Origin: Certhia americana
Lineage: Eukaryota; Chordata; Aves; Passeriformes; Certhiidae
Direction of reading: 5' to 3'
DNA length: 64,000 bases
Assembly (NCBI GenBank): GCA_018697195.1
Contig: CM031864.1
Location: 26,756,944 to 26,820,943, forward strand
Shown here: positions 12,846-25,098 of the stretch, piece by piece
Position numbering within the stretch: the stretch's first letter is position 1
How the letters are laid out: each line of letters begins with the position of its first letter
The notes under the pieces: generated by a model
The model's database searches: none
What the model saw: the letters and a program-made list of their open reading frames with translations, nothing else
Told to the model about the DNA's origin: nothing
Program-made: the position numbers and the translations under genes

Positions 12846-12981
12846 ATATATCTCTATATATCTACATCTCTATCTATATCTATCTATAGATATAGATGAT
12901 ATAGATATAGATATAGATGTAGATGTAGATGTAGATGTAGATGTAGTATAGATATAGATATAGATATAGATATAGATATAA
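12846..12981. repeat. inverted TCTATA/TATAGA microsatellite
   Basis: The left arm (12846-12888) is TCTATA/TCTATC-like and the right arm (12886-12981) is its complement, TATAGA/TATAGATG. A block of consecutive GTAGAT units sits inside the right arm at about 12918-12946. The strand switch is at CTATAG near 12884-12890, so the two arms can pair as a hairpin. Confidence 0.93.
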
Positions 12982-13450
12982 TTTTCTTTTGCATTCAGGG
13001 ACTTAATAGAGGTTGTATTAAATACAGCTTTCCCAGTTGTGCTATCTCAAACAAGCCACTTATTCTTGAATCCTCAAAAGCATCAAACATGAATTTTTGT
13101 AGCCTAATCACCAGAACATATTAAATAATGTTTCTGAGTGGAGAGAGGCTTTATGGGAAATACCATTTATTATCTCAAAGGTAGCTCTTCAAAGCCCGAA
13201 TTAGAAGGCCAAAATTCAGTCGTTAATGCTGTCAAAGGGTACAGAGTATTGAAGAAGACTGCAGAACTATGCCCACCTGCAAATAATTTTCAGCAAGTTA
13301 AAATTACATCTTGAGATGTAATTCATCCCAATTTAGAATTACAGGTCTTATTCATTCAAATGTTTGAAGTTTTGGAATGTTATCAGTAAGTTAGGGAAAA
13401 AGCCAATTCTCACATATTTGATGAATCTGTTCGTTTCTTCACTCTAAATT

Positions 13451-13515
13451 AAAAAAAAAAAAAAAACCAAAAAAACAAAAAAACAAAAACAAACAAACAA
13501 AAAAACCCAAAAAGA
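13451..13515. repeat. A-rich (CAAA/CAAAAA) low-complexity tract
   Basis: Sixteen A followed by irregular C(A)n units, including three CAAA repeats. Low complexity, possibly a degenerated poly(A) tail. Confidence 0.92.
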
Positions 13516-14280
13516 AGTCATAATTACTTTCTAAATGCTTTTTCAGTGTTTTTCTGCACTAGAAAAATCAAGGAAATTTATGGCCTCACTTAGCAACTCT
13601 GACTTACAATACACATTTTTCGGTGGTGGTTTTGGGGCTGAAGCTTTGTTTTTTATCTCTAGGGTTTTGTTTTCTCTTTAATCAGGAACCACTGCAATAT
13701 TGTCAAGCATTTTCAAAGAACTGAAGTCCTGGACACTGTCTTATCTTCTTTATTTCATTAATTAGAACACCTGTAGCCGATAACTTTAATACTCATATTT
13801 TAAGAAACAGACAAACTTTTGTTTGGTTTTCTCTGGTTTTGTTGGTTCCCTTTGTTCCAGACAAACAAAACAAACTACTGCAAAGGTATTGATATTACTG
13901 CTGCTGAAAACTTCATTATTCCAAGGCCAGGAGCCACAAAACAGCCACAAAACAGTCCAATATGTTTAAAGCTGACTAAGAAAATGGTTTCCTGGCCTGT
14001 TTAAATGATACTAAGAGGAGAGTAATAAGCCTGTAGGTCTTTTTATAGGAAGCAGAATAAAAGCAGAAAAAGGAGTCTCTTTATAAACTGTGAAGCTCAA
14101 TTTTTTTTTATTATGAAGACAAAGCACCACCTGTGACCTTTAGGAGATTTATTTTGTTCCCTCGCTTGTTCTCCTGTGCAAAGGATTAAAATATTATTCA
14201 TCCCATAGCTATAAAAAAAATCTGTCATCTACACTACTTTTGATTTTATTCTCCACACATCCATTATGTTTCAAATAAGC

Positions 14281-14300
14281 TTTTTTTTTTTTTTTTTTTT
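14281..14300. repeat. poly(T) run of 20
   Basis: Uninterrupted run of 20 T. No associated retrocopy was recognised. Confidence 0.95.
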
Positions 14301-14810
14301 AACTCATGGAGTTCTCAATAACTTCTTCAAACACTCGGGAGAAGTGTTGACAAAGCTGTGAATAATGTTCGGCTGAATCGTATTTGTCACACAGAAACAC
14401 CTCAGCTCCAGCATGCATTTCCCCTGGGACAACACATTCAACAATGGAAACTCAATTCTAAAGTTTCCTGGGAGCTTATCTTGCCCAGGTATGGTCACAG
14501 CACAACACCCCTCCAGGAGGAAAAGTTCATAGCTTGACAGTTACCTGGATATTTCCATAAGTCATTTACTTCAACCACACTGGGATCCATGTAGCAAGCA
14601 TCATTATAATTTAGAGGTGCTTTTAATCAGTTAGACTCATCTACTGTTTCTATCACCTTAAGTATGTAGTAGTCATAATTAACAGGTTATATTAGATATA
14701 TAATTAATGATTTCATAGTATTAGTGTCGTTCTTAATAGTTTAGCTATCATTGCAGGGTTGTTTCCCCATGATTGGATCATTTAATATACATTGACTTGC
14801 TTACACATAG

Positions 14811-15054
14811 TATCATGGAATATCCTGAGGTGGAAAGGGCCTACCAGGATCATCTAGACACCCCAACCCTGTGCGTCCCTGGGAGCATTGTCCAAATGCA
14901 TCTGGAGCTCTGGCAGCCTTGGGGCCGTGCCCGTTCCCTGGGGAGCCTGGGCAGTGCCCACCACCCTCTGGGGGAGAACGTTTCTGTGATCTCCAGCCAA
15001 CATAAATTTTCTCTGACACAACTTCAGCCATTTCTCAGGTCCTGTCCCTCTTTG
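14811..15054 (-). mobile_element. CR1 LINE 3' fragment, older subfamily
   Basis: Read on the plus strand: ATCATGGAATATCCTGAGGTGGAAAGGGCC, AGGATCATC, GAGCATTGTCCAAATGC, CCTGGGGAGCCTGGGCAGTGCCCACCACCCTCTGGGGGA, then CTGACACAACTTCAGCCATTTC and GTCCTGTCCCT. This is the TGGGTCCCTTCCAACTCAGGATATTCTGTGATTC-type CR1, the same group as the copy at 24826 on the other strand. Scattered substitutions and small deletions suggest an old copy. Confidence 0.92.
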
Positions 15055-15539
15055 TTTTCAAACTTTTACCCCATAAATTATTATTTAGGATAACAGTAGT
15101 TTCCTTCCTCTATAACTTATTCTCAGTGATTTTTTCCATTGCATTCAGGTCATGAAGGGCCTAAACTATGGTTATAACCAACCACAGCCAAATTAATGTG
15201 GCAATTTAGAGAGACCATTCCCAGGGGAAACAGGAAGCTCTCCTGCATTTGCCAGCAGAAGGTGTGCAGTGCTGTTGGGCTACAGAAGGATCAAGAGGAA
15301 ACCCCACTCAGCCTGGTCTCTTTTCCAGTCTTAGAGTGTCTCTGGCCTGCAGCACTCCTGCTCCTTTGGCATAACATTATTACATGTCTGTCAGATCACT
15401 GTCATCTACTTCAAACATGCTCTATGCTGCTAAAAACCTCTGCAATTACCTCCAGCTCAAGCAGTACAGAGCAGGGCAATTCCTACGAAGTTTGGACGGA
15501 GGCTTTTTGATCCTTCCCACTGTTCTACTGTGCACAAAC
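15055..15539. other. unique sequence, nothing recognised
   Basis: A 104-codon frame (15196-15510) is present but shows no known motif and no convincing exon borders. Confidence 0.4.
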
Positions 15540-15795
15540 TGCTTATCGGTGTTTTGATGGGGTTCAGGGTCTTGGTCTTAATGTTTAAAGCCCTCAGTAG
15601 GGTGGGTCACACTCTCTTGCTGGAGTTCTGATCTTTAGGGATCTTTCATTTCGCCTTGGGAGATCTGAGGGAAAAGGTTAATCGTTGCCAGGGGTAGAAA
15701 GAATGCCTCAGTTTGGCTCTGAGTTTCACGGCTGTACTGTCAGATCTGTGAAATGCCTTCCTTGAAGAGGAAGAGGGACTATGGACTTGAGTTCT
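15540..15795 (+). repeat. possible ancient interspersed repeat remnant
   Basis: The order GGTCTTAATGTTTAAAGCCCTCAGTAGGGTGGG, ATCTTTAGG, TCAGTTTGGCTCTGAG, GTGAAATGCCTTCCTTGAAGAGG resembles a widespread amniote repeat with GGTCTTTAAAGCCCTAAACGG...GGAATGCCCTCCCTGAGGAG. That family is common in reptiles. The match is from memory and divergent, so the family name is left open. Confidence 0.4.
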
Positions 15796-16111
15796 TGAAA
15801 GAGGCACAAAGGCCTCACTTATCTTTGCAGATATTGGGGAGGGACCTCTGATTCATCCTGACTTTTTCTTTCCTCAAGGCTAAAGGTTGAAGTAGAAAGA
15901 GTTCAGCACAGTTATAGCTGTACATCCACACTTCTGAGCACGGACTCTGTGGCAGTTCCTCTTCATACACCTCGGCTGCTTTCCAAACCAGAAGATCCAT
16001 TTCACAGGAAGAAAATGGCTCCTGAATCCTTTAAGTGGTCCTACTTCCGCACTAATTTTGGTCTTTTCATGCCTTCACAGTAGGAGGTAATAGTTTTTTC
16101 ATCAGTATTTT

Positions 16112-16215
16112 ATGGAATCACAGAAGGGTTTCATTTGGAAGAGACCTGGTTCTCTGGTTTCTACCTCCTGTCATGGGCAGGGACATTTTCCTGGAATAAC
16201 TACACTCCACCTCTA
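16112..16215 (-). mobile_element. degraded CR1 3' fragment
   Basis: Plus-strand reading TGGAATCACAGAAGGGTTTCATTTGGAAGAGACCTGG, then CCTCCTGTCATGGGCAGGGACATTTTCC, keeps the order of the reverse-complemented CR1 tail with many substitutions. The far end is hard to place. Confidence 0.75.
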
Positions 16216-17898
16216 TTTGCCTCCTGAAACATGTTTTGATCCAGGCACAGCTTGCTTTAGGTTAAGAAACCAAGAGAGTACCAAATTTAATTTTCCTTTA
16301 GTGGGCCTGTGTTTAGAATAAGCCTGTCTTAACTCACAGGCCTTTGGGATAAGAGCAGCACACAGGGAGTGTCATCCTGAAACAGTTAAACTCATGACTA
16401 TAAGCCATTCACAGAGCTGTTGTTTTGCTAGCACTCTGAAGGACAGAAAGATAACAGTCTTGCTGTTTCAAAACGCAGTTTCTGGAGAACTTTGGAAATT
16501 TATTGTGTAGGATTTCCATTGGCAACACTTCTCAGTGTTAGATTTGGGATGTACTTGCATTTTTTGTCTTCTGTGCTGGTTTTATCTTCTGTTAAATTTC
16601 TGGAGAGGAGACTTCTATGTGGCCTCACTCAGAGGGCTGAGAACACACATAAACTAAAAACTAAAAGCCAGCTGACATTTGACCAGGTTGCAGTGGTTTT
16701 TGGTCAAGTACCTGAAACGTAGATAAAGACTTAAGCATCACCAATCAGAGTTCTTAGTCTCCTGTTCCCCTGGTCTGTTGCAGTTTCAAGCACCTGGGAC
16801 AAGATATCCCCATTGTAAAAGGGTTGAAATTGGGACGACCACTCAGAGCGTGTTGTCTTCAAGCCTTGGCATTGATCTGCAGTTCAGAAAAGCAGAATCC
16901 ACCATTCAGAAGAAGCAGAGTCTCCTAATCCCACTTGTATGAAGCCAGTCACTTTACTCAGGAACTGTATTCTGTACGGATCCACTTTTGGGGAAGCAGT
17001 TGTTTAAGATAACCATGGTTTTTCTTATTTATGAGCAGAATAAAGAGAGGATGAAGGTTTTGAATTCAAGGTTACACCTACCTTGGTTCTTTTATATTAA
17101 TTCCATTAATTGAAAGATAATGCCAATTGCTGTGGAATTGAGAGAAATTCTGAGGTCATGCAATGGTTGTAATCTGAGCCCTCAGTATCCACTCAGCATT
17201 GACTCTTTGGATTCTGTTCAGATAAAATTTTGTTTCAATCATTCCATAAATCAGCAGTCCCCGCTATGAGTGTGTTTACAATCATTGCACACCATTTAAA
17301 ATTCATATAGTTTAAAAAAAAGAATTAGTCCTACTATTTTTTTCCTTTCCTTCTAATGAAAGCTCTTTTTTTGACAAATTGTAATTCAGTTATAATTGAG
17401 ATCTCTGTAGAATGTGTGACAATTCACTTTAGCCATGAACAGCATAAGAGTACAACAGAACACTGAATAATAAAGCAGCATATAGGAATTTGGTTTATTT
17501 CTGCAAATGAGTATTTCATTGCCATGAGAACAGCGTGTTTATGTTCTGAGTGACTTTAAATTCCAGTGTATTTCTGTGCATCTCAGGACAGAAATGAAAT
17601 CCTACAAAGAGAAAATTGGTATTGTTTTGCCTGTAGTAACAAGATTCTCTAAGTTATGAACAAGTGGAAGATGAGTGAGATCAATTTGCATCTTCTCTCC
17701 ACTGAGCACAGTGTAGAGTGAGAAAGACAAATACCAGACAATCTTGATGTTTAGAGTAGAGTCTACTATAATGTTATTTACCCATGGAGTTCAATATCTG
17801 AGTACACATGATGAGAGCAATCATCTTAGGAATTATGTTGGTCTACCTTGTTTAATAATATTGCAAACCCTCTTCTAATTGTTCTTAATATACTTATT
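16216..17898. other. unique sequence, nothing recognised
   Basis: AT-rich non-coding DNA with only small, overlapping open frames. No known repeat motif seen. Confidence 0.4.
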
Positions 17899-18528
17899 TG
17901 TACTGGTGTAATTTCATGGTTTACCTGGAAAACTTGGTTCCTCCCCTAAAGATTCCCTCTGATATGTCTATCAACCCTGGAATTCCAGACGGCGTCGAGT
18001 GGTTGGCAATTTCAGAAGATGCCCTCCACCCTTCAGAGGGCATTGGTCATTCCAGGTGTCGTTTGTCCTTGGAAATCCCCCCTCCCATACCTGGTTGGTG
18101 GCCTTCCTCCCCCTCCCCGCCTCCCCTTCTCCCAGGTAAAAGGACAGGGACCACACGGCCTCAGGGAGTCACATGAGTTTCACCAGTTGCAGGTAGAGTT
18201 ACAGCAGCTATTGTAGCCTGTTACAGATTTCGGCCACAATTCTGATAGATTCTGTTAGAGGGCTTGCTACATTCAGAGGCATGTGTGCCAGAATAAAAGC
18301 CTTGAATTAAACCCTCTATCAGAATTTGACCTCTTCCTTCACCACGGCCTTAAAGCTGCTCTGTGGAGAGAATCCTGAGAGCTCAGACAGGTCAGGACTT
18401 GTCTGCAGTGCCCAGCTAGTCAAAGGTGTCTCTGTGATAAAATGCCACAGCTGCCACTATTTGGCTCAGCCAGCAAGGCCAGAAAAGCCAGGGCTCAGTC
18501 CCGTTTGTGATATTGGGAACAACAATAT
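17899..18528 (+). mobile_element. probable solo LTR, unassigned family
   Basis: Begins TGTACTGGTGTAATTTCA, has a GC-rich middle, an AATAAA at 18292-18297 in GAATAAAAGCCTTGAATTAAACCC, and a following U5-like stretch that runs to GGGAACAACA (18524). This order is typical of a retroviral LTR. CTTATT precedes the start (17893-17898) and CTTATG follows at 18529-18534 (5 of 6), which would place the right edge at 18528 rather than at the ACA. A hairpin, ATGCCCTC/GAGGGCAT, lies at 18019-18043. The LTR call and its borders are inferred. Confidence 0.5.
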
Positions 18529-21349
18529 CTTATGATCTGGGAAATTTTATTTGGTGAAGTATTATTCAGCTAACTCTTAAGTAATCTATTAATTATTAAC
18601 CTAGTTATTCATTCTGTTGCAGGGCCAACCTTTTTTCTATTTGCCTAAGAAAATAAAAAACTGAAGCTGAAAAAGGAGCAGATCATATAGACTTACTTTC
18701 TATATCCAATGTAAAATTAGGAATTATTTGATCAGTTCCTGGCTCAGAGAGAATTTTGATGGGAAAGCATGTGAAACTTAATCCCAGAAACTCGAATTAC
18801 TCTACTTAGCTGGAGGAATTGAATGAGAATTTTCTAAAGGTGAATAAACAGTAAGAACTTTAAATTTGAAAAACAGACTTAGGGTTGTGGTAGGCTCAGT
18901 GATTGAGAATGATTGTCTGAGATGTTTGAGATTTGCTGCAAGAATCCATGGGGGACACATAATCTGATATATGATCCTAATGTTCCTTTTCAGCATTAAA
19001 ACCCGTGACAGAAATTTTCTGAAGGCCTGGTAACTCTCTAGTTCCTTCTGCCACAATACTTTTCTTTCTGTGATCATTTCCACAGCAAGTTTAAATCTCC
19101 ACCATCATGTGAAATGTGATTTCAGCAAGAAGCAAGCCTATTTTAGTGGAGGAAGCATAGAAAACAAACACTGAAAACAGAGATTATATTTGTTTTGGAT
19201 TTCTGTAAGGCTCCAAAAGACCTCTTGATTAAATGGACTCAATATTTTGATGCTACCACAGATGCTGCATTCAGATTAGAGCCAACCCTCCAGAGCAGAA
19301 TAACCTGCAGACTAAAAATCTGGCTAGAAGAGATCAAGTACAGTGAGTGAAGATGTATTTCAATTAAATCATCAGAGAGTAATTCTTGTGTTCTTCCTGC
19401 CTGTGCTATTGATCTTGGCATTTCCAAGAGGTTGTAAACACACCCTGTCACCCTGTGCCCTAAAGCTGCTTCTACCTAGCTCTAACACATACATGACTGC
19501 AAGGATTGGAAAATTCTGATTTTTGTTCAAGCTCTTGACGATTCAGTATGTTCCTGACCGTGGACTTTCATGGCCTCTCTCAACATGTTGTGCTCATATT
19601 TTTGATGGCCTCTATATTTTAAAAATAGTCTTCAAATTGCATCTCTGTAATCATAAAGTTAATTTTCAATTACCACAATGTAGTGAGAGATATGCCTTGA
19701 AAAGTTCACTACAAAATAGTGGTCAGCAAGAATATACAATACATTTTATGTGTTAATACCTCAAATAGAATTTATTACAAATATCATACTTCAGTAACTA
19801 TTTGCTATTGCTATTTAATATTTGTATCAGCATCACTGGTTTATTATAAAAATTGTTTAACATGCACATAATCACAATATTCAATACCATGAATAAACTG
19901 AGCTAACTTATTGAGAAACCATTTTAAAGCTACAATCTTTTAACTTCTGGTACTAATTTGTTCAGTCAGTGTCAGTTTTTTGTTCTGATTATTGCTCTGT
20001 TTACCACAACTTTGTCTTTTTTCTTCACTTCCTGCCTTGGTGTGAATGTTCCATCTAATTAAAAATTATAATGCTCTAAAAAAGCCTTGAGATAGAATGC
20101 AAGGGGCAACTTTTTTAAATGACAGAAGATTTGGGGTTTTTTTTTCACTTTTGGGACTGAAGTAATGAACAGGTAACATCACCTAACTCTTTTGGCTGAG
20201 AATAAAGAAAAATATTCATTAAAAGTTTCGAGATATTTATTATGCATGACATTATTTGACAGTTTATGGTCAATCATTGAAAATTTTATTTTCACAAAAA
20301 TTTCTTTTGTGGTTTTGTACAGTGAGGAGGTTAAAGGTTGAATGTAGCACAGCAATTACTTACACCCAGATCAATTTAAAGGCTCAGAATAATAAGCCTG
20401 CTTACAGAAAAAAAAAAAAACCAAAAATTTGCAAAAGTTAAGCATACAGCAAAAACTGTCAGATATTTATAGGAAAATTATATACATGGAGAATGTGACA
20501 TTGATCCAGTGTTAGGGTACAACAACTTCTGATAGCCTTGAGATTAATGATGGAGAAAAATCTATGGAAAATTGGCAGCTTCATTAGACTTACAAGTAGA
20601 AACTTTTAAAGTAGCAAAAAAAAACCAAAATGAGGGTGGTATTTCTTTTGGAATATTGAAATAGTGTTTTTACAGAGAAGACAACATATAACTGGGATCC
20701 AGTTGAGATTTGAAAGTAAAACTGTAGAATGTGGCCTTTTAATATTTTGTATTTCAGGCAATCCTATTATTTTGAAAGTTACATAACAAACATATCCATT
20801 TAGATTTAAATCCCATCTGGGTTTGTGTCGCACTACAACATGAAATAAACATGTCCACTGCAACTCTCATTGCAAGGAAAGGAGGAAAGGAGGAAATTTA
20901 TTGTGTAACTTCAATATATTTACACCATTCTAAAGATGACTAGGGATTGGAGGGTGAAGTTGCCACCTCTCCAACCACACTGGTCAAACCAAGAGTCCAT
21001 CAATTTTCTCCTCCTCCAGAAAGTAATGCAAAACAATCATTGTTTACATGAAAGCCCAGGAGAAACTCCACTACAAGAATGCAAAACATCAGAAGGCTAA
21101 GAAAAATGTTCAAAGATCAGGGTGACAGGTTTGTATGAGGATTTGAAGATGATTTAAAGCAGCATAAAGCAGGAAAACATAAGGGAAAACTTACTAGAGA
21201 AATTAGCTTCAATGATACAGGAAAGAAAACAATTAGTAATGAAAATAATCTGTTTTACAACTATCTGGTCTGATAGTTAAAGAGCCTGGCCTTTAAAATT
21301 TAAACAAAACATTTAAAATTTGAGATCTGGCCTGTTCTGAATACAGTTT
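18529..21349. other. AT-rich unique sequence, nothing recognised
   Basis: Almost 3 kb with no CR1 or LTR motif. Short A runs occur at 20407-20420 and 20617-20625. Open frames are under 95 codons and look random. Confidence 0.4.
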
Positions 21350-22100
21350 TGTCGGGGGTTGGGTTCTTTTGTTATAGAATTTTGTCCCAGAAGTTGCTAG
21401 GAAGCTGATTGCTGAGCGTTTGTGGATACTTACGGATGCTTGGCAAAGACAAAGGAAGCAGCTAAGCCGGGGACAGGGTGGCACGTGGACTTTACTTCGC
21501 TCTGGGGAGTTTTTTTGCTCTCGCAGAGAACTGCCAGGACTGCTCGGCTCCGGACTGCGGCAAGATCTCCCCAACCCTCACCTGGAGCTCAGCTCGGAGT
21601 GACCCATCACCATCTCTTTGTGTGTCCCCTGGGATTTCAGAACCTGGTCTCACCCTGCCCTGCACTGCCGAGAGCTCCTGCCCCATTGCCCTGCACCCGC
21701 TGCTTCTTCAGTTTTACTCTGGATTTCCCCACGCTGTGTTCTGCACCCTGTGCCCAGCCAGGACATTTCTACAGCTCCAACTACCGCCGCTGAACCTCAG
21801 ATACATTTCATCCTCTGGGTCTGCTGCTAGCTCTGTTAGTTTGTGACAATCCCAAAGGGGGGAAGGCGCCAAAGTAGAACTGTAACTGGGTTGGTTTTTT
21901 TTTTTTTTTTCCCTAGTTCTGTTTGTTGTTAACGCTATAGTTACTGTTAACTTATCTTGTTAGACACACTAGTAAAAAACTGTTATTCCTACCCTCACAT
22001 GTTTGCCTGAGACCCCTTTAATTTTAGAATTATAACAAGTCCAAGGGAGGCTTCTGTTTTTGTTTCCCTAGCAGACACCCCTGTCTTCCAAACTAAGACA
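21350..22100 (+). mobile_element. solo LTR, endogenous retrovirus family A, copy 2
   Basis: Starts TGTCGGGGGTTGGGTTC and follows copies 1 and 3 throughout, but is visibly more diverged and has small deletions. It keeps TTATAGAA, the GC-rich centre, a T run (21896-21911), ACTAGTAAAAAACTG and the end GACACCCCTGTC...AAGACA. AGTTT before the start (21345-21349) and AATTT after the end (22101-22105) fit a 5-base target duplication with one later change. No internal retroviral genes remain. Overlapping open frames in three reading frames reflect GC-rich composition. Confidence 0.9.
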
Positions 22101-22105
22101 AATTT

Positions 22106-23105
22106 AAAGATTCATGTTAAAGATAACAGAACTAAGGAACAGGTGAATTCTTTTCCCCATCACAGCAACTTTCCCTGGAGAAAGAATACAGAAGAACTGA
22201 ACTGGTCACAGTAAATTATCATAATATATATGTGATTATGTAATACTAACATAGGGTTGATGCTTTGATTTAATGATTTATTCATCTTGAACAGTGTATG
22301 GGGATTACTCTCAATGAGAAATTTCTCTTCTCATCCCTGTTCCCATGAATCGTTTCCATCTATCCTGCCAGCTGTGGGAGGAAACTATCAGAAATCTAAT
22401 GAAGCAGAGTATAAGTGTGAGGGAAACCCACCCATTTGGGCAGCAGCCCATACTTACATTCATTTTAAGCTCTTAGGGCATTATAGATATAGGTGCAATT
22501 GCTGCTGGGCAATGATTTATGGGATTGTCTCCGGGCTTTTGCAATAAAAATTATGCTCATACCTGGAAATCACAAATGTGAAAAACTCCACAGTCAATCT
22601 ATTTTCAGTTGGGTTGATTTTTAATGCTCAACTTCCTTGCTGGTACAGAAATTGCCTGAACTAGCAGTACTTCTGTGGAAGGTCCATAATTCAATATTAA
22701 CCGCAACAGATTTTCTACGATTAAGCTCTAGAGGTTTTTATTTTGGGTACCAGAGATTCTTTGCATTAGAAGCAGACTTCATTTTGCAAAGGGAGCAATA
22801 ATTTCTGATAGTTTTTACTTCTAGCACTTCACTTAGCAGCCACCAGCACATTTATTTGCAAAGCTAAAGCAAAAGCCAGCAACACTTAGCAGGTAATTGT
22901 TCTTCGTAGCCAACACAACACAATAAAAATTCAAGAGGAGCAGGATCAGTTACTAAGGCTGAGCAGACACACAGAGATGAAGGAAGGGGATGCCAGATGT
23001 CCAACTGCAATCCCTAAAAATGTCTGTATAGGTCACTTGAAGACTGATAAATGACTCTTTTCAGTTTACTTCTGTAGCAAGACTCCTACAATTTCTTTGG
23101 TTTGT
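22106..23105. other. unique sequence, possible constrained element
   Basis: No gene or repeat recognised. The 22440-22580 part (GCTGGGCAATGATTTATGGG, TTTGCAATAAAAATTATGC) has the homeodomain-site-rich look of a conserved non-coding element. This is an inference only. Confidence 0.4.
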
Positions 23106-23293
23106 AAGGCATTGGAAAAAGATGTACTGGGAATTGTTGGAGTTGCCATCCTTGGAAGTGTTTAAAAAAATGTGGGTTTGGCCCTTGAGGATGTGGTCTA
23201 GTGGTGAACATGGTGGTGGTGCTGGTTTTTTGGTTGGATTTGATGATTTTAAACATCCTTTCCAAACTTTACAATTCTGTGATTCCTCCATGA
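23106..23293 (+). mobile_element. old CR1 3' fragment
   Basis: Follows the old CR1 pattern: GGCATTGGAAAAAG, GTTGGAGTTGCCATCCTTGGAAGTGTTTAAAAAAATGTGG, GTGGTCTAGTGGTGAACATGGTGGTG, GGTTGGATTTGATGATTTTAAACATCCTTTCCAAAC, ATTCTGTGATTCC. Same group as the copy at 38025. Confidence 0.9.
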
Positions 23294-24825
23294 TTTGCAG
23301 CATAATGTACATATGTGGGACAAAAATAGTTATGGCTTAAGATCTAGCTCTAGAATTTAATCTCTGAAATTTCTGACTTACCTAATAAATGAGGCTTCTC
23401 TACCCTCAACTGTTAACTGAATGTACTGAGCTTTTTTCAAACTATTAGCTCCCCAAATATTCAAGATGGGTTGCTTTTGAATGATTTCTTCGGTAATAAG
23501 AAACCTGTAGTGAATTTTGGATTTTCATCCTTTAAAACCATTGACTTGCAGTTAGCCTATGAAAAGTGTAATTGATTTCCATTTAGTTGTAATGGAATTT
23601 CTGCCTGGGCTGTATTGAGTTGGGTGAGGGATGTGGAGTGCAGTGAATCACTGTCCTGAGGCTCGCTCCGTCTTCTGTGATGCTCCGAGGGATGGGAGCT
23701 GCCTGGAAATCAAATTCCCATGTTTCTCTTCAGTCAATTCACTGCTGCAGTCAGAAAGGGATGTTTTTAAGCAGAAGCAAGGGCTGGATGATCGACCATA
23801 AAGCTTCTCTAATGAATTAAATTACACCAGTGATACTTTCTTATTGTTCCAGGCAGGAGTGCCTGGTACCTGGCAGCTCGTGGGCAATAATACTGAGGAA
23901 GTAACAGAATCTCAGCTGATGTCAGTTATTGCTTTCCCATTTCCCCTACCAGCAAAGGATTTTAGAGCCATAGATTGGGACTACTAGTTTGAAATACATT
24001 TGAAGAGGTCAGGAGGTGTTATTGGAAGTCTTTTGGGAAAGATTTTTTACTCCTCCTGAAGACAATTCAAATGAAACAATGCCTTATTTCAAAGTATTTC
24101 ACTTTAAAAAGATGCTCTGAAAAGAACGTGAAATAAATTTTTAGTAATATCTGCCATGTTAGTGTTGTAAGTTATCTGTCTAATTAAATCCAACAGAGTC
24201 AAGCCAATCAAAAAAATTATTTTATTAAGCAAGTGGAAATAAGCAAAACAGTGCTGAGCAGCCAGGGAATCTCCTGTTCCACCAAAGGTGCTCATTTTAC
24301 TCAGATCAGTTTGTATTCTTATACCCTTCCTCTTCTGATATATGTGGCTCCTTTCAACATCTTCTGTGTTTGCGCAGTCTGTGGCTAGGGGGTTGTTTTC
24401 TGGCCCTTGGACCTTCTTAGCTGTCTTGTGCAACCACGTGTTGCTTACAGAACAGGAGGTATGCAGTTATCTTTACTCATTGTGCTTTGCTAGCCTAATC
24501 AGCTTCTCACAAAGCCTTGGCCCAGAATACATAGTTTTCTAAGACTCGGTTACAACTAGTTCCCTAAGATTTGATTAACAAACTTATATGTATTTATTAC
24601 ACTAGTGTCACAGTTTCTGTAGTTGGGATATTTCATAAGATGTTTCATATAGGATGTGGAGCTATGTTCTATATTAGTTATTGCTATGTTTGTGTCTGCA
24701 TTCTTCTGAGGATGTGTACAATTCTTTAATCCTTCTGGGCAGCTTCCTGGTACTTTCCAGGAAGGAATTTAGTGTTGTATTCAATTGTTTCCTCAAGGAA
24801 GGGCTGGCACTGCTTTCTCCTCTCT
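23294..24825. other. unique sequence, nothing recognised
   Basis: No gene or repeat recognised. A 109-codon minus-strand frame (24104-24433) has no recognisable domain. Confidence 0.4.
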
Positions 24826-25098
24826 GGTGACCAGGGTCAGGGAATGGCTGCAGCTGTGCCAGAGAGGTTTATGCTGGAGATCAGGGAAAGCTTCTTCCCC
24901 CAGAAGGTGCTAGGGCACTGTCCAGGCTCCCCAGGGAATTGACCCGGCTCCAAGGCTGCTAGAGCTTCAGGAGTGTTTGGGCAATGCTCCCAGGGATGCA
25001 CAGGTTGTGATTGTTGGGGTGTCTGGGCAGGGGCAGGATTCAATGATCCTTGTGGGGTCCTTCCCACTCAAGATATTCTGTGATTCCATGATTCCTCC
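24826..25098 (+). mobile_element. CR1 LINE 3' fragment, older subfamily
   Basis: Forward copy of the group seen in reverse at 14811: CAGGGAATGGCTGCAGCTGTGCC, CAGAAGGTGCTAGGGCACTG, CAGGCTCCCCAGGGAA, CAATGATCCTTGTGGGGTCCTTCCCACTCAAGATATTCTGTGATTCCATGATTCC. The terminal octamer repeat is preserved. Similar sequence may extend some tens of bases further left. Confidence 0.92.

Larger units (their letters stand above)
12982..14810. other. unique sequence with A- and T-rich runs
   Basis: Holds an A-rich CAAA-type tract (13451-13515) and a run of 20 T (14281-14300). The 14600-14760 part is rich in TAAT/ATTA motifs. No gene was recognised. Confidence 0.45.

Noticed and set aside
14773..15093. 106-codon frame
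   Set aside because: Explained by the reverse CR1 copy at 14811-15054.
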